Assembly: GCF_021654335.1 (NCBI RefSeq)
Contig: NZ_AP023423.1
Span: 404,001 to 468,000, forward strand
Direction of reading: 5' to 3'
Length of the DNA: 64,000 bases
DNA from: Sideroxyarcus emersonii
GTDB taxonomy: Bacteria > Pseudomonadota > Gammaproteobacteria > Burkholderiales > Gallionellaceae
The translations under genes and the position numbers were made by a program. This document shows, piece after piece, positions 8,404-17,524 of this stretch (the stretch's first letter is position 1; every line of letters starts with the position of its first letter). A model generated the notes under the pieces. The model did no database searches. It saw only the letters and a program-made list of their open reading frames with translations, and was not told the origin of the DNA.

Positions 8404-9276
8404 CTACTCGCTTTCCAGCTTGTCGCTGCTGGTGAAGGTCCAGGTGCGGGTGATGCTGAGAATGTCGGTGTCCTTGCGGATGTCGGGGGGGAACGGGGCG
8501 AAAGGAGCCGAGAGCTTGACGATGCGGATGGCGGCGGCGTCGAGGATGCGCTGGCCGGACGGACGGTTGATCTCGATGCTGTCCACGCTGCCGTCTGCCT
8601 TGATGGAGACGGTGAGGGTGAGGCTGCCGTAGATCTTCTGGCTGCGCGCGACCTCGGGGTAGTTCAGGTTGCCGATGCGTTCGACCTTGGCGCGCCAGTC
8701 TTCGACATACTGGGCGTAGCGGTATTCCTGCGTACGCGCACCGATGAATTTCCGTTTCGGCATCTTCTCGTACATGTCGAGGCTCTTGTTGATCTGCGCT
8801 TCCAGTCGCGCAATTTCCAGCGAACGTTCCACCAGGTCGCGCCCGTCGGCGCCGGAGCTGTTCTGCTGTTCCTGCGTTTTGTCCTCCGCCACGCTGTAGT
8901 CGCTCTTGTCCCGGGTGAGCAGGCGCTTGGTTTCCTGTTCCAGCTGGCGCAGGCGCTGGGCGGTCTGTTCCGGCGTGAAGCGCTGCGCATCGCCGATGGC
9001 GGGGAAGGGCGTCTTGGCATGGCGCGCATCTTCGGTGTTGCCGCCGCCATCGAGGTTGCTTTGCGCATAGGCGGTGGCGTTGTTCGGGCGGCTGCTCGAT
9101 TTGCTGTTGACCAGCACGACTTCCAGCGGCTGGCTGAAGACGGGGATGTTCTTCCAGTCCGGCACGATGAAGGCGATGCCGAACAGGACGAAGGCGTGCA
9201 CGGCGAGCGAGGACAGCATGGCAAACGTCAGGCGCTGACTGTCGGGCCGCAGCACATTGACGGGCGGGTACCTCAT
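8404..9276 (-). CDS. TonB-family protein
   Basis: 290 residues: a short cytoplasmic N-terminus, one membrane anchor (about residues 18-38), a long polar and coiled-coil periplasmic linker, and a C-terminal TonB domain (about 195-285; GSLTLTVSIKADGSVDSIEI then a final strand). TonB proteins carry proton-motive energy from ExbBD to outer-membrane receptors. The linker lacks the usual Pro-Lys spacer and is rich in Gln, Glu and Arg, so a TolA-like or specialised energy transducer is possible. No exbB/exbD lies next to it. Its start overlaps the stop of the upstream RNase gene by 4 bp (ATGA), so the two are translationally coupled. Confidence 0.8.
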   Translation of the reverse strand: MRYPPVNVLRPDSQRLTFAMLSSLAVHAFVLFGIAFIVPDWKNIPVFSQPLEVVLVNSKSSSRPNNATAYAQSNLDGGGNTEDARHAKTPFPAIGDAQRFTPEQTAQRLRQLEQETKRLLTRDKSDYSVAEDKTQEQQNSSGADGRDLVERSLEIARLEAQINKSLDMYEKMPKRKFIGARTQEYRYAQYVEDWRAKVERIGNLNYPEVARSQKIYGSLTLTVSIKADGSVDSIEINRPSGQRILDAAAIRIVKLSAPFAPFPPDIRKDTDILSITRTWTFTSSDKLESE

Positions 9277-11192
9277 GCGGGTGTTTCCTGGCTGGCCAGA
9301 TAGCGCGCCTCGAACTCCAGATCGAGCAGGTCAACCGAGGCGATCTCCAGGGTCACCCTGGTACTGGGCGGCAATTCAGGCAACGACGGGACGCGCCCGA
9401 CCAGCGGGATGTCGGCGAACTTGACCAGGTTCTCGCGCAGTACGATCGCAGGAAGGATAAGTTCGCGCAGCGAGTCGTTTGCCCCCTCGCCCGCGATGCG
9501 GGAGAGGGTTGGGGTGAGGGCTTCCACTTTTTCTTTTTCCTGCAGCAGCCAGCGCAGGCACCAGTAGCGTTCCATGTTGCGCTGGAATTCATTGTAGGTG
9601 GTGTAGGCGGTGTCGAAGTCGCGCAGGATGGCGAACAGCGCAGTGTCGTTCTTCGCGTAGGCCGGCGTTTCCTCGCGCAGCACGCTGATGAGTTGGCGCT
9701 GGTTCACCAGGTCGACATAGCGGCGCAACGGCGAGCTCGACCAGGCGTAGTGCGACACGCCCAGGCCCTGGTGCGGCGCTGCGACGGTGCTCATCTTCAC
9801 CTTGCCGTTGTTCTGCGTGCGGTAGATGCCGGCCACCTTGCGGTCGTCCAGCAGCTTGCCCCAGGTGCTGTTGGCAAGGATCATCAGTTCCGACACCACC
9901 TTGTCGATGGGCGAACCGCGCAGGCGGTGGCCGATGGTGATGCGGTCGTTCTCGACGTGGAAGGTGTAGTCGATCTGCTGCGTGCTGTTGTCGGCGGACT
10001 TGCCGCGCGCGGCTTCCAGTTTCTGCACGAAGTCCCACAACAATTTCAATTCTGCGGCGTGGTCGTAGTCGAGCTTGCCTGCCGCCAGTGTCTGTTCGTT
10101 GAACAGCGGTTCCAGCGTGTCGTGGCGCAGGTTGGAGGCGATGTGCAGGCGCTCGACGCGGCTTTCGCTGCCGAGGATCGCGAGCGTTGCGGCATCCACC
10201 TCCACATACAGCGACAGTGCCGGGCAGACCTTGTCCGCGCACAGCGTGAAGGCCTGCACCACGTTGTCCGGCAGCATGGTGATCTTGTCGCCCGGCATGT
10301 ACACGGTGGACATGCGCTGTGCGGCGATGATATCGATGGGCGAGCCGGGAGCGATGCCCAGCGCGGGGGCGGCGATGTGGATGCCGATGCGCCAGTTGCC
10401 GTTCGGCAGCTGCTCGACCGAGAACGCGTCGTCGATCTCGGTGGTGCTGGCGTCGTCGATGCTGAAGGCGGTGACCGGCGCCAGCGGCAATTCCGGATGT
10501 TCTGCCACGGCGACCTCGGGAAAGCCGGTGCCGCGCGGGAAGTTCTCGAACAGGAACTTGTTCAGGTGGTAATCGTGCGTGGACGGCAGCGCGCCGCAAC
10601 GTTCCAGCAGGTGTGCCGCCGACAGGTGGGTGGCGGCACAGGCCGCTTCCAGCGCCTTGACTTCGATGGTGTTGCGGTCAGGCCTGTACAGCAGCGCATC
10701 CAGCTTGCCGTCGAATTCCGCCGGCAGTTTGAACTGCGTGAGTTCTTCGGTATAGCGCGCCTGCTGTTCGGTTTGCAGGCGCTTCTTCTCCACGCTGGCC
10801 AGCGCGGCCTTGAGTGCGTCGGCAGGCGCTGCCTTGTAGCGGCCTTTGCCTTTTTTGTAGAAATGCATCGGCGAAGAGTGCAGCCGGATCAGCGCCCCTG
10901 CCGCTTCGACGGGATTCGGCGCATGGCCGAAGTAGTCCCTGGCCAGGGCGTCGAAATCGAACTCGTCCGCCGGGCAGGCTTCCCACAGGAAATCCACGTC
11001 GATGCCGGCGGCGACCTGTTCCGCCTGGGTCATGAACTCCGACAACCCGGGCTGGGCGAAGCGCAACATGACGTTGGCCGCCTTGATCTTGCTGCGCTTG
11101 CCGTGGGTGTTCTCGACCTGCAGGGAGGTGGTGTTGTCGGCGAGGATGTTGCCGACCTTGAAACCGCCTTCTTCTTCGTAAAATATGTTCAT
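9273..11192 (-). CDS. RNase II-family 3'-5' exoribonuclease (RNB domain)
   Basis: 639 residues, close to the length of RNase II. The N-terminal part has small beta domains and a helical region (about 1-230); the RNB catalytic domain follows (about 240-540), with SIDDASTTEIDDAF carrying the Mg2+-binding Asp residues. One of the four acidic positions is Glu rather than the usual Asp; the two critical adjacent Asp are kept. Near the end, about residues 557-570 come from an inserted REP-like palindromic element. It should degrade single-stranded RNA processively in the cytoplasm. The tonB-like gene overlaps its stop by 4 bp. The start at 11192 has no good Shine-Dalgarno but fits the conserved N-terminus. 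Confidence 0.88.
   Translation of the reverse strand: MNIFYEEEGGFKVGNILADNTTSLQVENTHGKRSKIKAANVMLRFAQPGLSEFMTQAEQVAAGIDVDFLWEACPADEFDFDALARDYFGHAPNPVEAAGALIRLHSSPMHFYKKGKGRYKAAPADALKAALASVEKKRLQTEQQARYTEELTQFKLPAEFDGKLDALLYRPDRNTIEVKALEAACAATHLSAAHLLERCGALPSTHDYHLNKFLFENFPRGTGFPEVAVAEHPELPLAPVTAFSIDDASTTEIDDAFSVEQLPNGNWRIGIHIAAPALGIAPGSPIDIIAAQRMSTVYMPGDKITMLPDNVVQAFTLCADKVCPALSLYVEVDAATLAILGSESRVERLHIASNLRHDTLEPLFNEQTLAAGKLDYDHAAELKLLWDFVQKLEAARGKSADNSTQQIDYTFHVENDRITIGHRLRGSPIDKVVSELMILANSTWGKLLDDRKVAGIYRTQNNGKVKMSTVAAPHQGLGVSHYAWSSSPLRRYVDLVNQRQLISVLREETPAYAKNDTALFAILRDFDTAYTTYNEFQRNMERYWCLRWLLQEKEKVEALTPTLSRIAGEGANDSLRELILPAIVLRENLVKFADIPLVGRVPSLPELPPSTRVTLEIASVDLLDLEFEARYLASQETPA
9482..9520. 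repeat. REP-like palindromic element inside the RNase coding sequence
   Basis: CCCTCGCCC, then a GCGATGCGGG turn, then GAGAGGGTTGGGGTGAGGG resembles the widespread intergenic REP elements whose translation reads LTPTLSR.AGEG. Read on the minus strand it is in frame and adds that peptide (EALTPTLSRIAGEG) near RNase residue 560. The element is seen; its origin as an insertion is inferred from the peptide, which does not belong to RNB proteins. Confidence 0.7.
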
Positions 11193-11295
11193 TGGGGAGT
11201 GCTGAAAAAATTCCGGCGGATTATAACCCGCCAGTCCGGCAGCAAAGTTCCTTCGTGCGCATCTGTGTGGCGCGGCGCGGCCGGGGTGCCTGGTT

Positions 11296-11324
11296 TTGGC
11301 CTATGTGGCGCGAAATGTTAACAT
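11296..11324 (+). promoter_or_regulatory. possible sigma70 promoter for yebC
   Basis: TTGGCC (11296-11301), a 17-bp spacer and TAACAT (11319-11324) lie 32 bp before the yebC start, in the 163-bp spacer shared with the divergent RNase gene. Match to consensus is only moderate. Confidence 0.4.
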
Positions 11325-11355
11325 CCGGCTTATTTTTCATATTCGAGGAAGCGTC

Positions 11356-12081
11356 ATGGCCGGCCACAGTAAATGGGCGAATATTCAACACCGCAAAGGG
11401 CGTCAGGACGCCAAGCGCGGCCAGATATTCACCCGCCTGATCAAGGAGATCACCGTTGCGGCGAAACTCGGCGGCAGCGATCCGGACATCAATCCGCGCC
11501 TGCGTCTGGCGATGGAAAAGGCCTACGACCACAACATGCCGAAGGACAACGTCGAGCGTGCCATCAAGCGCGGCGCCGGGGAGCTGGAAGGCGTGGATTA
11601 CATGGAGCTGCGCTACGAAGGCTACGGTATCAACGGCGCGGCGGTGATGGTGGACTGCATGACCGACAACAAGACCCGCACCGTGGCCGATGTGCGCCAT
11701 GCCTTCGTCAAGCATGGCGGCAACCTTGGCACCGACGGCTCGGTGGCGTTCATGTTCAAGCATTGCGGCCAGATGGTCTTCGCCCCCGGTACCGACGAGA
11801 ATGCGTTGATGGAAGTGGCGCTGGACGCGGGCGCCGAAGACATCATCAATAACGACGACGGCAGCATCGAGGTCATCACCGCGCCGCATGATTTCATGGC
11901 GGTGAAGCAGCGCCTGGAAGCGGCCGGCTTCAAGCCGGAGATGGGCGAAGTCACCATGAAGGCGGAAAACGAGGTGGTGCTTGCCGGCGAAGACGCGGCC
12001 AGGATGCAGAAGCTGCTGGACGCGCTGGAGGACCTGGGCGATGTGCAGCAGGTCTATACCAACGCGGTGATCGAGGAGTGA
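11356..12081 (+). CDS. yebC: YebC/PmpR (TACO1) family protein
   Basis: 241 residues beginning [14 protein letters not shown], the conserved start of the YebC family, with the [14 protein letters not shown] motif and the usual three-domain length. YebC proteins act on translation at difficult proline stretches, and some bind DNA as regulators. An in-frame upstream start at 11296 is rejected because GAGGAAG lies at 11345-11351, just before ATG 11356, and homology begins there. In many proteobacteria yebC directly precedes ruvC; here a foreign-looking gene sits between them and overlaps the yebC stop. Confidence 0.95.
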   Translation: MAGHSKWANIQHRKGRQDAKRGQIFTRLIKEITVAAKLGGSDPDINPRLRLAMEKAYDHNMPKDNVERAIKRGAGELEGVDYMELRYEGYGINGAAVMVDCMTDNKTRTVADVRHAFVKHGGNLGTDGSVAFMFKHCGQMVFAPGTDENALMEVALDAGAEDIINNDDGSIEVITAPHDFMAVKQRLEAAGFKPEMGEVTMKAENEVVLAGEDAARMQKLLDALEDLGDVQQVYTNAVIEE

Positions 12082-12920
12082 TGATGGGCGGCCTTGCTCT
12101 GTGTTCTGTGGAGGGTTGCAAGAAGGCTGTTCAGAAGCAGGGGCATGTTCTTTGTTACGAACATTGGAAAGCAAAGCATAGGGTGGAGGAAGAGTCAGCT
12201 ATCTATCAAGTCTCAAAGGACTCTGATGCGCCTAATGGTGAAAGCAATGGCATGTTGAGCGCAACGGCGCTGGGCGAACATTTCAAGCTTGATGCAAAGC
12301 AAATTAACAGGGTCTTGGTTGATCTTGGTTGGATAGAAAAAGAGGGAAAAGGGTGGAAGCCAACAGAGCTTGGTGAGAAATTGAAGGCGCAGAAGAATAT
12401 TTATTTTAAAAACAAAATCCCTTATGTTGTTTGGCATCCAGATATTTGCAAGTCGCGCATTCTTCAAAAAGCAGTTGATGAGCTTGTTTTAGTTGAAATA
12501 GCGCCGCCAGTTGTTACGCAAAATCCTCTCATGACTGAAGGTGCGGCAGACAAGAGCGAGGAAGGGTTTCGTGAGCGGTTTCCCCCGACAATTCGCGCAT
12601 CTGATGGACATATGGTGCGCTCGCGTGGTGAAGCGATGATTGACGGGTTGCTCTATGAGAATCGAATTGTCCATGCCTATGAGCGTTTGGTGCCGATAGA
12701 GCAGACAATGTACTGCGACTTTTTTCTGCCTGAATTTAATCTCTATATTGAGTTCTGGGGCATGGAAAGCAATCCTAAATATAAGGAAAGAAAAGAAAGA
12801 AAGCTGGAGATGTATCGACAGAATGGGCTGAAACTGATCGAGGTCAAAGATGGGCACATAAATAATCTTGAGGATTATTTGATGGGGCAGTTAGTTAAAT
12901 TTGGCTACAAGCCAAAATAA
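12081..12920 (+). CDS. low-GC protein with zinc-finger, winged-helix-like and PD-(D/E)XK-like nuclease regions
   Basis: 279 residues, not a member of the ruv cluster elsewhere. The N-terminus has CSVEGC and CYEHW, a likely C-x4-C/C-x2-H zinc site. Residues 55-105 look like a winged helix (SATALGEHFKLDAKQINRVL). The C-terminal 100 residues fit a PD-(D/E)XK nuclease of the Vsr/helicase-associated type: RSRGEAMID, CDFFLPE, YIEFWG, then a Tyr/Lys-rich helix (YKERKERKLEMY). GC is near 40% against about 62% either side, a sign of horizontal gain. The ATG at 12081 overlaps the yebC stop by one base, with GAGGAG at 12073-12078; ATG 12084 is equally possible. Biological target unknown; DNA cleavage is inferred. 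Confidence 0.6.
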   Translation: MMGGLALCSVEGCKKAVQKQGHVLCYEHWKAKHRVEEESAIYQVSKDSDAPNGESNGMLSATALGEHFKLDAKQINRVLVDLGWIEKEGKGWKPTELGEKLKAQKNIYFKNKIPYVVWHPDICKSRILQKAVDELVLVEIAPPVVTQNPLMTEGAADKSEEGFRERFPPTIRASDGHMVRSRGEAMIDGLLYENRIVHAYERLVPIEQTMYCDFFLPEFNLYIEFWGMESNPKYKERKERKLEMYRQNGLKLIEVKDGHINNLEDYLMGQLVKFGYKPK

Positions 12921-12923
12921 TCA

Positions 12924-13454
12924 GTGAGTGGCTCGGTGCGCATTTTAGGTATTGACCCCGGCCTGCGCATCACGGGGTTCGGTGTGCTCGACAAGCAAGG
13001 CCAGCAGTTGCACTACGTTGCCAGCGGTTGCATCAAGACGCCGGACGGCGAATTGCCGGGGCGCTTGAAAGTGATCCTCAGTTCGCTGGGCGAGGTCATC
13101 GCCCGGCACAAGCCGGAGCAGGTGGCGGTGGAAAAGGTGTTCGTCAACGTCAACCCGCAGTCCACGCTGCTGCTCGGCCAGGCGCGCGGCGCGGCCATCT
13201 GTGCAGCGGTGCAGGCGGATTTGCCGGTGGCGGAATACACCGCGCTGCAGGTGAAGCAGGCGGTGGTCGGCAACGGCCACGCCGACAAGGAGCAGGTGCA
13301 GGCGATGGTGCAGCGCCTGCTCAAACTGTCCGGCACGCCCAGTCCGGATGCGGCGGATGCGCTGGCCTGCGCCATCTGCCATGCGCACGGCGGCATGGGG
13401 TTGGGGGCCTTGGCGACCAAGGGGTTTCGTGTACGGGGGGGGAGACTGGTATGA
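12924..13454 (+). CDS. ruvC: Holliday junction resolvase RuvC
   Basis: About 176 residues with the RNase H-like fold. It should cut Holliday junctions symmetrically after RuvAB branch migration. Catalytic acids are visible: Asp in ILGIDPG near the start, Glu in VEKVF, and the Asp pair in SPDAADALA near the C-terminus. Start is GTG 12924; GTG 12936 would give the more typical MRILGIDPG and is a fair alternative, as neither has a strong Shine-Dalgarno. The stop overlaps the next gene (ATGA). A prenyltransferase gene separates it from ruvA. Confidence 0.95.
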   Translation: MSGSVRILGIDPGLRITGFGVLDKQGQQLHYVASGCIKTPDGELPGRLKVILSSLGEVIARHKPEQVAVEKVFVNVNPQSTLLLGQARGAAICAAVQADLPVAEYTALQVKQAVVGNGHADKEQVQAMVQRLLKLSGTPSPDAADALACAICHAHGGMGLGALATKGFRVRGGRLV

Positions 13455-14401
13455 CGCAACCGATGGAACCGACGCTCGCAGCATTCCAGAACCCGCTCGC
13501 ACGTTATTTCGCGGCGACGCGGCCGGCCTTCCTGACGGCCAGCCTGATGGCCTGCACGATCGGGCTGGCGGTCGCCTGGCACGATGGCCTGGCGTTCGAT
13601 GTCCCGTTCGCGCTGATCACGCTGCTGTTGGCACTGCTGGCTCATGCCGGGGTGAACGTGCTGAATGATTATTACGATGCGCTCAACGGCACCGATGCGC
13701 AGAACACCGGGCGCATCTTCCCCTTCACCGGCGGCAGCCGCTTCATCCAGAACGGCGTGCTGACGCTGGCGCAGACGCGCAACCTCGGGTTTGTGCTGAT
13801 GGCGTGTGTGGCTGCTGCCGGGCTGTGGCTGATGGCCCGTTCCGCGTCGCAGCTGTTTTACGTCGGGCTGGCGGGGTTGTTCATCGGCTGGGCGTATTCG
13901 GCGCCGCCTTTTCGCCTGAACAGCCGCGGCCTGGGGGAGTTGTGCGTGGCGGCAGGATTTCTTGCCATCACCGTCGGTGCGGATTTCGTGCAGCGCAAGG
14001 GTTTTGCAGCCGCGCCTTTTGCGGCAGGATTGCCGTACGCGCTGCTGGTGACCAACCTGCTCTACATCAACCAGTTCCCCGATCGCGTAGCCGACACCGC
14101 CGCCGGCAAGCTGCACTGGGTGGCGCGCCTGGAAGTGCGGCAGGCACGCTGGGGGTATGTGCTGATCGTCGCGCTGGCGTATATCTGGTTGCTGGCGCTC
14201 GTGGCGCTGGGCCGGTTGCCGTTGCTCGCCCTGCTGGCGCTGTTCGCATTGCCGTTGAGCGCGGGGGCGTCGCGATTGCTGTTGCGTCACGCCGCACAGC
14301 CCCAACAGCTGGGCGATGCGATCAAGCTGACCATCGGGGCGATGATGGCGCATGGGGCGTTACTGTCGCTGGCGTTGATATTGAGTAAAGGAAATACATG
14401 A
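13451..14401 (+). CDS. UbiA-family prenyltransferase (MenA-like)
   Basis: 316-residue polytopic membrane protein with about 8-9 hydrophobic segments. Both Asp-rich motifs of UbiA-family aromatic prenyltransferases are present: [11 protein letters not shown] in the first half and [10 protein letters not shown] in the second, which bind Mg2+ and the prenyl diphosphate. Length and the NDYYD form resemble 1,4-dihydroxy-2-naphthoate prenyltransferase (MenA) more than UbiA. No other quinone gene is nearby, so the acceptor is not certain. It overlaps ruvC by 4 bp and ruvA by 4 bp, an unusual guest in the middle of the ruv operon. Confidence 0.85.
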   Translation: MTQPMEPTLAAFQNPLARYFAATRPAFLTASLMACTIGLAVAWHDGLAFDVPFALITLLLALLAHAGVNVLNDYYDALNGTDAQNTGRIFPFTGGSRFIQNGVLTLAQTRNLGFVLMACVAAAGLWLMARSASQLFYVGLAGLFIGWAYSAPPFRLNSRGLGELCVAAGFLAITVGADFVQRKGFAAAPFAAGLPYALLVTNLLYINQFPDRVADTAAGKLHWVARLEVRQARWGYVLIVALAYIWLLALVALGRLPLLALLALFALPLSAGASRLLLRHAAQPQQLGDAIKLTIGAMMAHGALLSLALILSKGNT

Positions 14402-14979
14402 TCGGAAGACTGAGCGGCATCCTGCTGGAGAAGAACCCGCCGCAGATACTGCTGGATGTGCAGGGCGTCGGCTACGAGGTGGACGTGCCGATGAGCACCT
14501 TCTACAACCTGCCCGCGTTGCAGGAAAAGGTCACGCTGCACACGCAGCTCATCGTGCGCGAGGATGCGCATCTGCTGTTCGGCTTCCTGAGCCAGGAAGA
14601 GCGCCTTGCCTTCCGCCAGCTGCTGAAAATCAGCGGCGTCGGCCCCAAGCTCGCGCTTTCCGTGCTGTCGGGCCTGAGCATCGCCGACCTTGCGGCTGCG
14701 GTGGCGGACAAGGATGCTTCGCGCCTGACCAGGATTCCCGGCGTGGGCAAGAAGACAGCCGAACGCCTGTTGCTGGAACTGCAGGGCAAGTTTGCGGCGA
14801 GCGCGCCCGGGACGTCATCTGGCATGCCGGCCGCATCGTCCGGCGGCGATATCGTCAATGCCTTGCTGGCGCTGGGTTACAACGAGAAAGAAGCGGACTG
14901 GGCGGCGAAGCAGTTGCCGAAGGAGTCCGGCGTCTCGGACGGCATTCGCCAGGCGCTTAAGTTATTATCCAGAGCATGA
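14398..14979 (+). CDS. ruvA: Holliday junction branch migration protein RuvA
   Basis: 193 residues: an N-terminal OB fold beginning MIGRLSG (about 1-64), tandem helix-hairpin-helix motifs ([18 protein letters not shown] and [19 protein letters not shown]), a flexible linker and the C-terminal RuvB-contact domain ([12 protein letters not shown]). It forms tetramers that grip the four-way junction and load RuvB. It overlaps the prenyltransferase stop and the ruvB start by 4 bp each. Confidence 0.97.
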   Translation: MIGRLSGILLEKNPPQILLDVQGVGYEVDVPMSTFYNLPALQEKVTLHTQLIVREDAHLLFGFLSQEERLAFRQLLKISGVGPKLALSVLSGLSIADLAAAVADKDASRLTRIPGVGKKTAERLLLELQGKFAASAPGTSSGMPAASSGGDIVNALLALGYNEKEADWAAKQLPKESGVSDGIRQALKLLSRA

Positions 14980-16031
14980 TCCAGCACGACGACCTTTCCG
15001 CCGCACCGCGCCTCATCTCCGCTGCGCCTGTCTCGCAGCAGGAAGAGGCACTGGAGCGCGCGCTGCGCCCCAAGCAGCTGGACGAATATGTCGGGCAGGA
15101 GAAGATACGCGGCCAGCTGGAGATATTCATCCAGGCCGCGAAACAGCGCAAAGAGCCGCTCGATCACGTGCTGCTGTTCGGACCGCCCGGTCTGGGCAAG
15201 ACCACGCTGGCGCAGATCATCGCGCGCGAGATGGGTGTCAACATCCGCCATACTTCCGGCCCGGTGCTGGAACGGGCGGGCGATCTGGCGGCCCTGCTGA
15301 CCAATCTGGAGCCGCACGACGTATTGTTCATCGACGAGATCCATCGCCTGTCGCCGGTGGTGGAGGAGATACTCTATCCGGCGCTGGAGGATTACCAGAT
15401 CGACATCATGATCGGCGAGGGGCCGGGGGCCCGTTCCGTGAAGATCGATCTGCCGCCGTTTACGCTGGTCGGCGCGACCACGCGGGCCGGCATGCTGACC
15501 AACCCGCTGCGCGACCGTTTCGGCATCGTGGCGCGGCTGGAGTTCTACACGGCGGAAGAGTTGCAGCGCATCGTGATGCGTTCGGCCTCGCTGCTGGAGA
15601 TGAGCCTGACCCAGGATGGCGCGCTGGAGATCGCAAAACGTTCGCGCGGCACGCCGCGCATTGCCAACCGGCTCTTGCGCCGGGTGCGTGACTTCGCCGA
15701 TGTGAAGGCAGGCGGCGATGCCAACCGCGAAGTGGCGGATGCCGCGCTGACCATGCTGGATGTCGATTCGCGCGGGCTGGATGTGATGGACCGCAAGCTG
15801 TTGCAGACCGTGATCGAGAAATTCATGGGCGGACCGGTCGGGGTGGACAACCTCGCTGCCGCCATCGGCGAAGAGCGCGACACCATCGAGGATGTGCTGG
15901 AACCTTACCTGATCCAGCAGGGCTACCTGCAGCGTACGCCGCGCGGGCGCATGGCGACGGCGAACGCTTATCAGCATTTCGGGCTGATCCAGCCGCGCAG
16001 CGGCAACAACAAGGAATTGTGGGATGAGTAA
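14976..16031 (+). CDS. ruvB: Holliday junction helicase motor RuvB
   Basis: 351-residue AAA+ ATPase with Walker [12 protein letters not shown], Walker B with FIDEIHRL, a sensor 1/arginine-finger region ([18 protein letters not shown]) and a C-terminal winged helix ([20 protein letters not shown]). It forms the hexameric ring that pumps DNA through the RuvA-bound junction. It overlaps ruvA (4 bp) and ybgC (8 bp), joining recombination genes to the Tol-Pal operon. Confidence 0.98.
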   Translation: MIQHDDLSAAPRLISAAPVSQQEEALERALRPKQLDEYVGQEKIRGQLEIFIQAAKQRKEPLDHVLLFGPPGLGKTTLAQIIAREMGVNIRHTSGPVLERAGDLAALLTNLEPHDVLFIDEIHRLSPVVEEILYPALEDYQIDIMIGEGPGARSVKIDLPPFTLVGATTRAGMLTNPLRDRFGIVARLEFYTAEELQRIVMRSASLLEMSLTQDGALEIAKRSRGTPRIANRLLRRVRDFADVKAGGDANREVADAALTMLDVDSRGLDVMDRKLLQTVIEKFMGGPVGVDNLAAAIGEERDTIEDVLEPYLIQQGYLQRTPRGRMATANAYQHFGLIQPRSGNNKELWDE

Positions 16032-16428
16032 GCACAAGGTGTTCTCATGGCCGGTCCGGATTTATTTCCAGGACACGGATGCCGGCGGCGTGACCTATCA
16101 CGCCAGCTATGTGAACTTCATGGAGCGTTCGCGCACCGAGTGGCTGCGTACCTTCGGCTACAGCAACGCGGGGCTGATGCAGGAGCTGGGCATGGTGTTC
16201 GTGGTGCGCTCGCTCAAGCTGGATTACCTGAAACCGGCCCTGCTGGACGACCTGGTGGCGGTCACTTCCAGCATCAAGGAGGTCGGGCGCAGCCGCGTCA
16301 CCGTGTCGCAGCAGATCCTGCGCGGTGAGGAATTGCTGGCCGAAGGAGAGGTGCATCTGGTCTGCGTGGACATGAAAACCTTCAAGCCGGTGAGCGTGCC
16401 GGACGTATTGCGTAAACATTGGGATTGA
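16024..16428 (+). CDS. ybgC: YbgC-type acyl-CoA thioesterase
   Basis: 134-residue hotdog-fold enzyme. The active-site stretch [22 protein letters not shown] has the Asp of the 4-hydroxybenzoyl-CoA thioesterase class. YbgC hydrolyses short-chain acyl-CoA and is the standard first gene of Tol-Pal operons. It starts inside the ruvB end (8-bp overlap) and stops 2 bp before tolQ. Confidence 0.95.
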   Translation: MSKHKVFSWPVRIYFQDTDAGGVTYHASYVNFMERSRTEWLRTFGYSNAGLMQELGMVFVVRSLKLDYLKPALLDDLVAVTSSIKEVGRSRVTVSQQILRGEELLAEGEVHLVCVDMKTFKPVSVPDVLRKHWD

Positions 16429-16430
16429 GC

Positions 16431-17108
16431 ATGGAACTGATCCAGGATTTGTCGTTCGTTCATCTGGTCGCCAACGCCAGCGTGCTGGTGCAGCTGGTGA
16501 TGGGGTTGTTGCTGTCGGTGTCGCTGATGTCGTGGTGGTACATCTTCCTGAAGATGTTCGGGGTGAGGGCGGCCGTCAAGCAGACGGTGGAATTCGAAGA
16601 TGCGTTCTGGGGCAACCCGAACCTGAATGCGCTCTATCAGCAGGCCAACAGCCAGGCGCGGCGCGATGTGGGGGCGCTGGAGCGCATTTTTGCGGCGGGT
16701 TTTGCTGAGTTCGTCAAACTGAAAAAGACTCATGGCGTGGAAAGTGCTGCAGTGATGGATGGTACGCGCCGCGCGATGCGGGCCCGTTACCAGCGCGAAA
16801 TGGACGATCTGGAGTCGCACCTGTCCTTCCTGGCCACGGTCGGTTCGGTCAGTCCCTATGTCGGATTGCTGGGCACGGTGTGGGGCATCATGAACGCATT
16901 CCGTGGCCTGTCCAGCGTCGGTCAGGCGACCCTTGCACAGGTCGCTCCGGGTATCGCCGAGGCGCTGGTGGCGACGGCCATGGGATTGTTCGCCGCGATC
17001 CCGGCGGTGGTGGCCTACAACCGCTATGCCTATGACATCGCACGTCTGTCGTCCCGCTTCGAGAGCTTCATCGAGGAGTTCTCCAATGTCCTGCAGAGGC
17101 AGCCATGA
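16431..17108 (+). CDS. tolQ: Tol-Pal system proton channel subunit TolQ
   Basis: 225-residue inner-membrane protein of the MotA/TolQ/ExbB family with three membrane helices (about 15-38, 130-155, 170-195). The signature region with FLATVGSVSPYVGLLGTVWGIMNAF and the final APGIAEALVATAMGLFAAIPAVVAYN helix are typical. With TolR it converts proton flow into TolA movement for outer-membrane constriction at division. Start ATG 16431 gives the conserved N-terminus; an upstream in-frame start at 16419 lies in ybgC. It overlaps tolR by 4 bp. Confidence 0.96.
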   Translation: MELIQDLSFVHLVANASVLVQLVMGLLLSVSLMSWWYIFLKMFGVRAAVKQTVEFEDAFWGNPNLNALYQQANSQARRDVGALERIFAAGFAEFVKLKKTHGVESAAVMDGTRRAMRARYQREMDDLESHLSFLATVGSVSPYVGLLGTVWGIMNAFRGLSSVGQATLAQVAPGIAEALVATAMGLFAAIPAVVAYNRYAYDIARLSSRFESFIEEFSNVLQRQP

Positions 17109-17524
17109 GCTATGGCCGGCGTGCCGCCCATCAACAGATGAGCCAGATCAATGTCGTGCCTTACATCGATGTGATGCTGGTGCTGCTGGTCATCTTCATG
17201 ATCACTGCGCCGTTGATGAATCCGGGACAGATCGACCTGCCCAGTGTGGGGAAGTCGTCGGCGCCGTCGGTTGCGCCGCTGGAGGTCATCATCAAGAAGG
17301 ACAGGACCTGGTCCTTGCGCGACCATGCCCGCGGCGGAGTGGAGTTCCCGGTGTCGCACGATGAGCTGTCCGCGCTGTTGCAGCAGAGCCTGGCGAAGAA
17401 TCCCGAGCAGCCGGTGGTGATCTCTGCCGACAGGAGCGTGCGCTATGAGGAAGTGGTGAGCGTGATGGAAACCTTGCAGCAGCAGCATATCAAGAAGATC
17501 GGGTTGCTTACCAAGACCAGATGA
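17105..17524 (+). CDS. tolR: Tol-Pal system protein TolR
   Basis: 139 residues: a cytoplasmic N-terminus, one membrane helix with the conserved proton-path Asp (NVVPYIDVMLVLLVIF), then a periplasmic ExbD/TolR domain. It is the stator partner of TolQ. The start overlaps tolQ (ATGA) and the stop overlaps tolA (ATGA), so translation is coupled. Confidence 0.96.
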   Translation: MSYGRRAAHQQMSQINVVPYIDVMLVLLVIFMITAPLMNPGQIDLPSVGKSSAPSVAPLEVIIKKDRTWSLRDHARGGVEFPVSHDELSALLQQSLAKNPEQPVVISADRSVRYEEVVSVMETLQQQHIKKIGLLTKTR

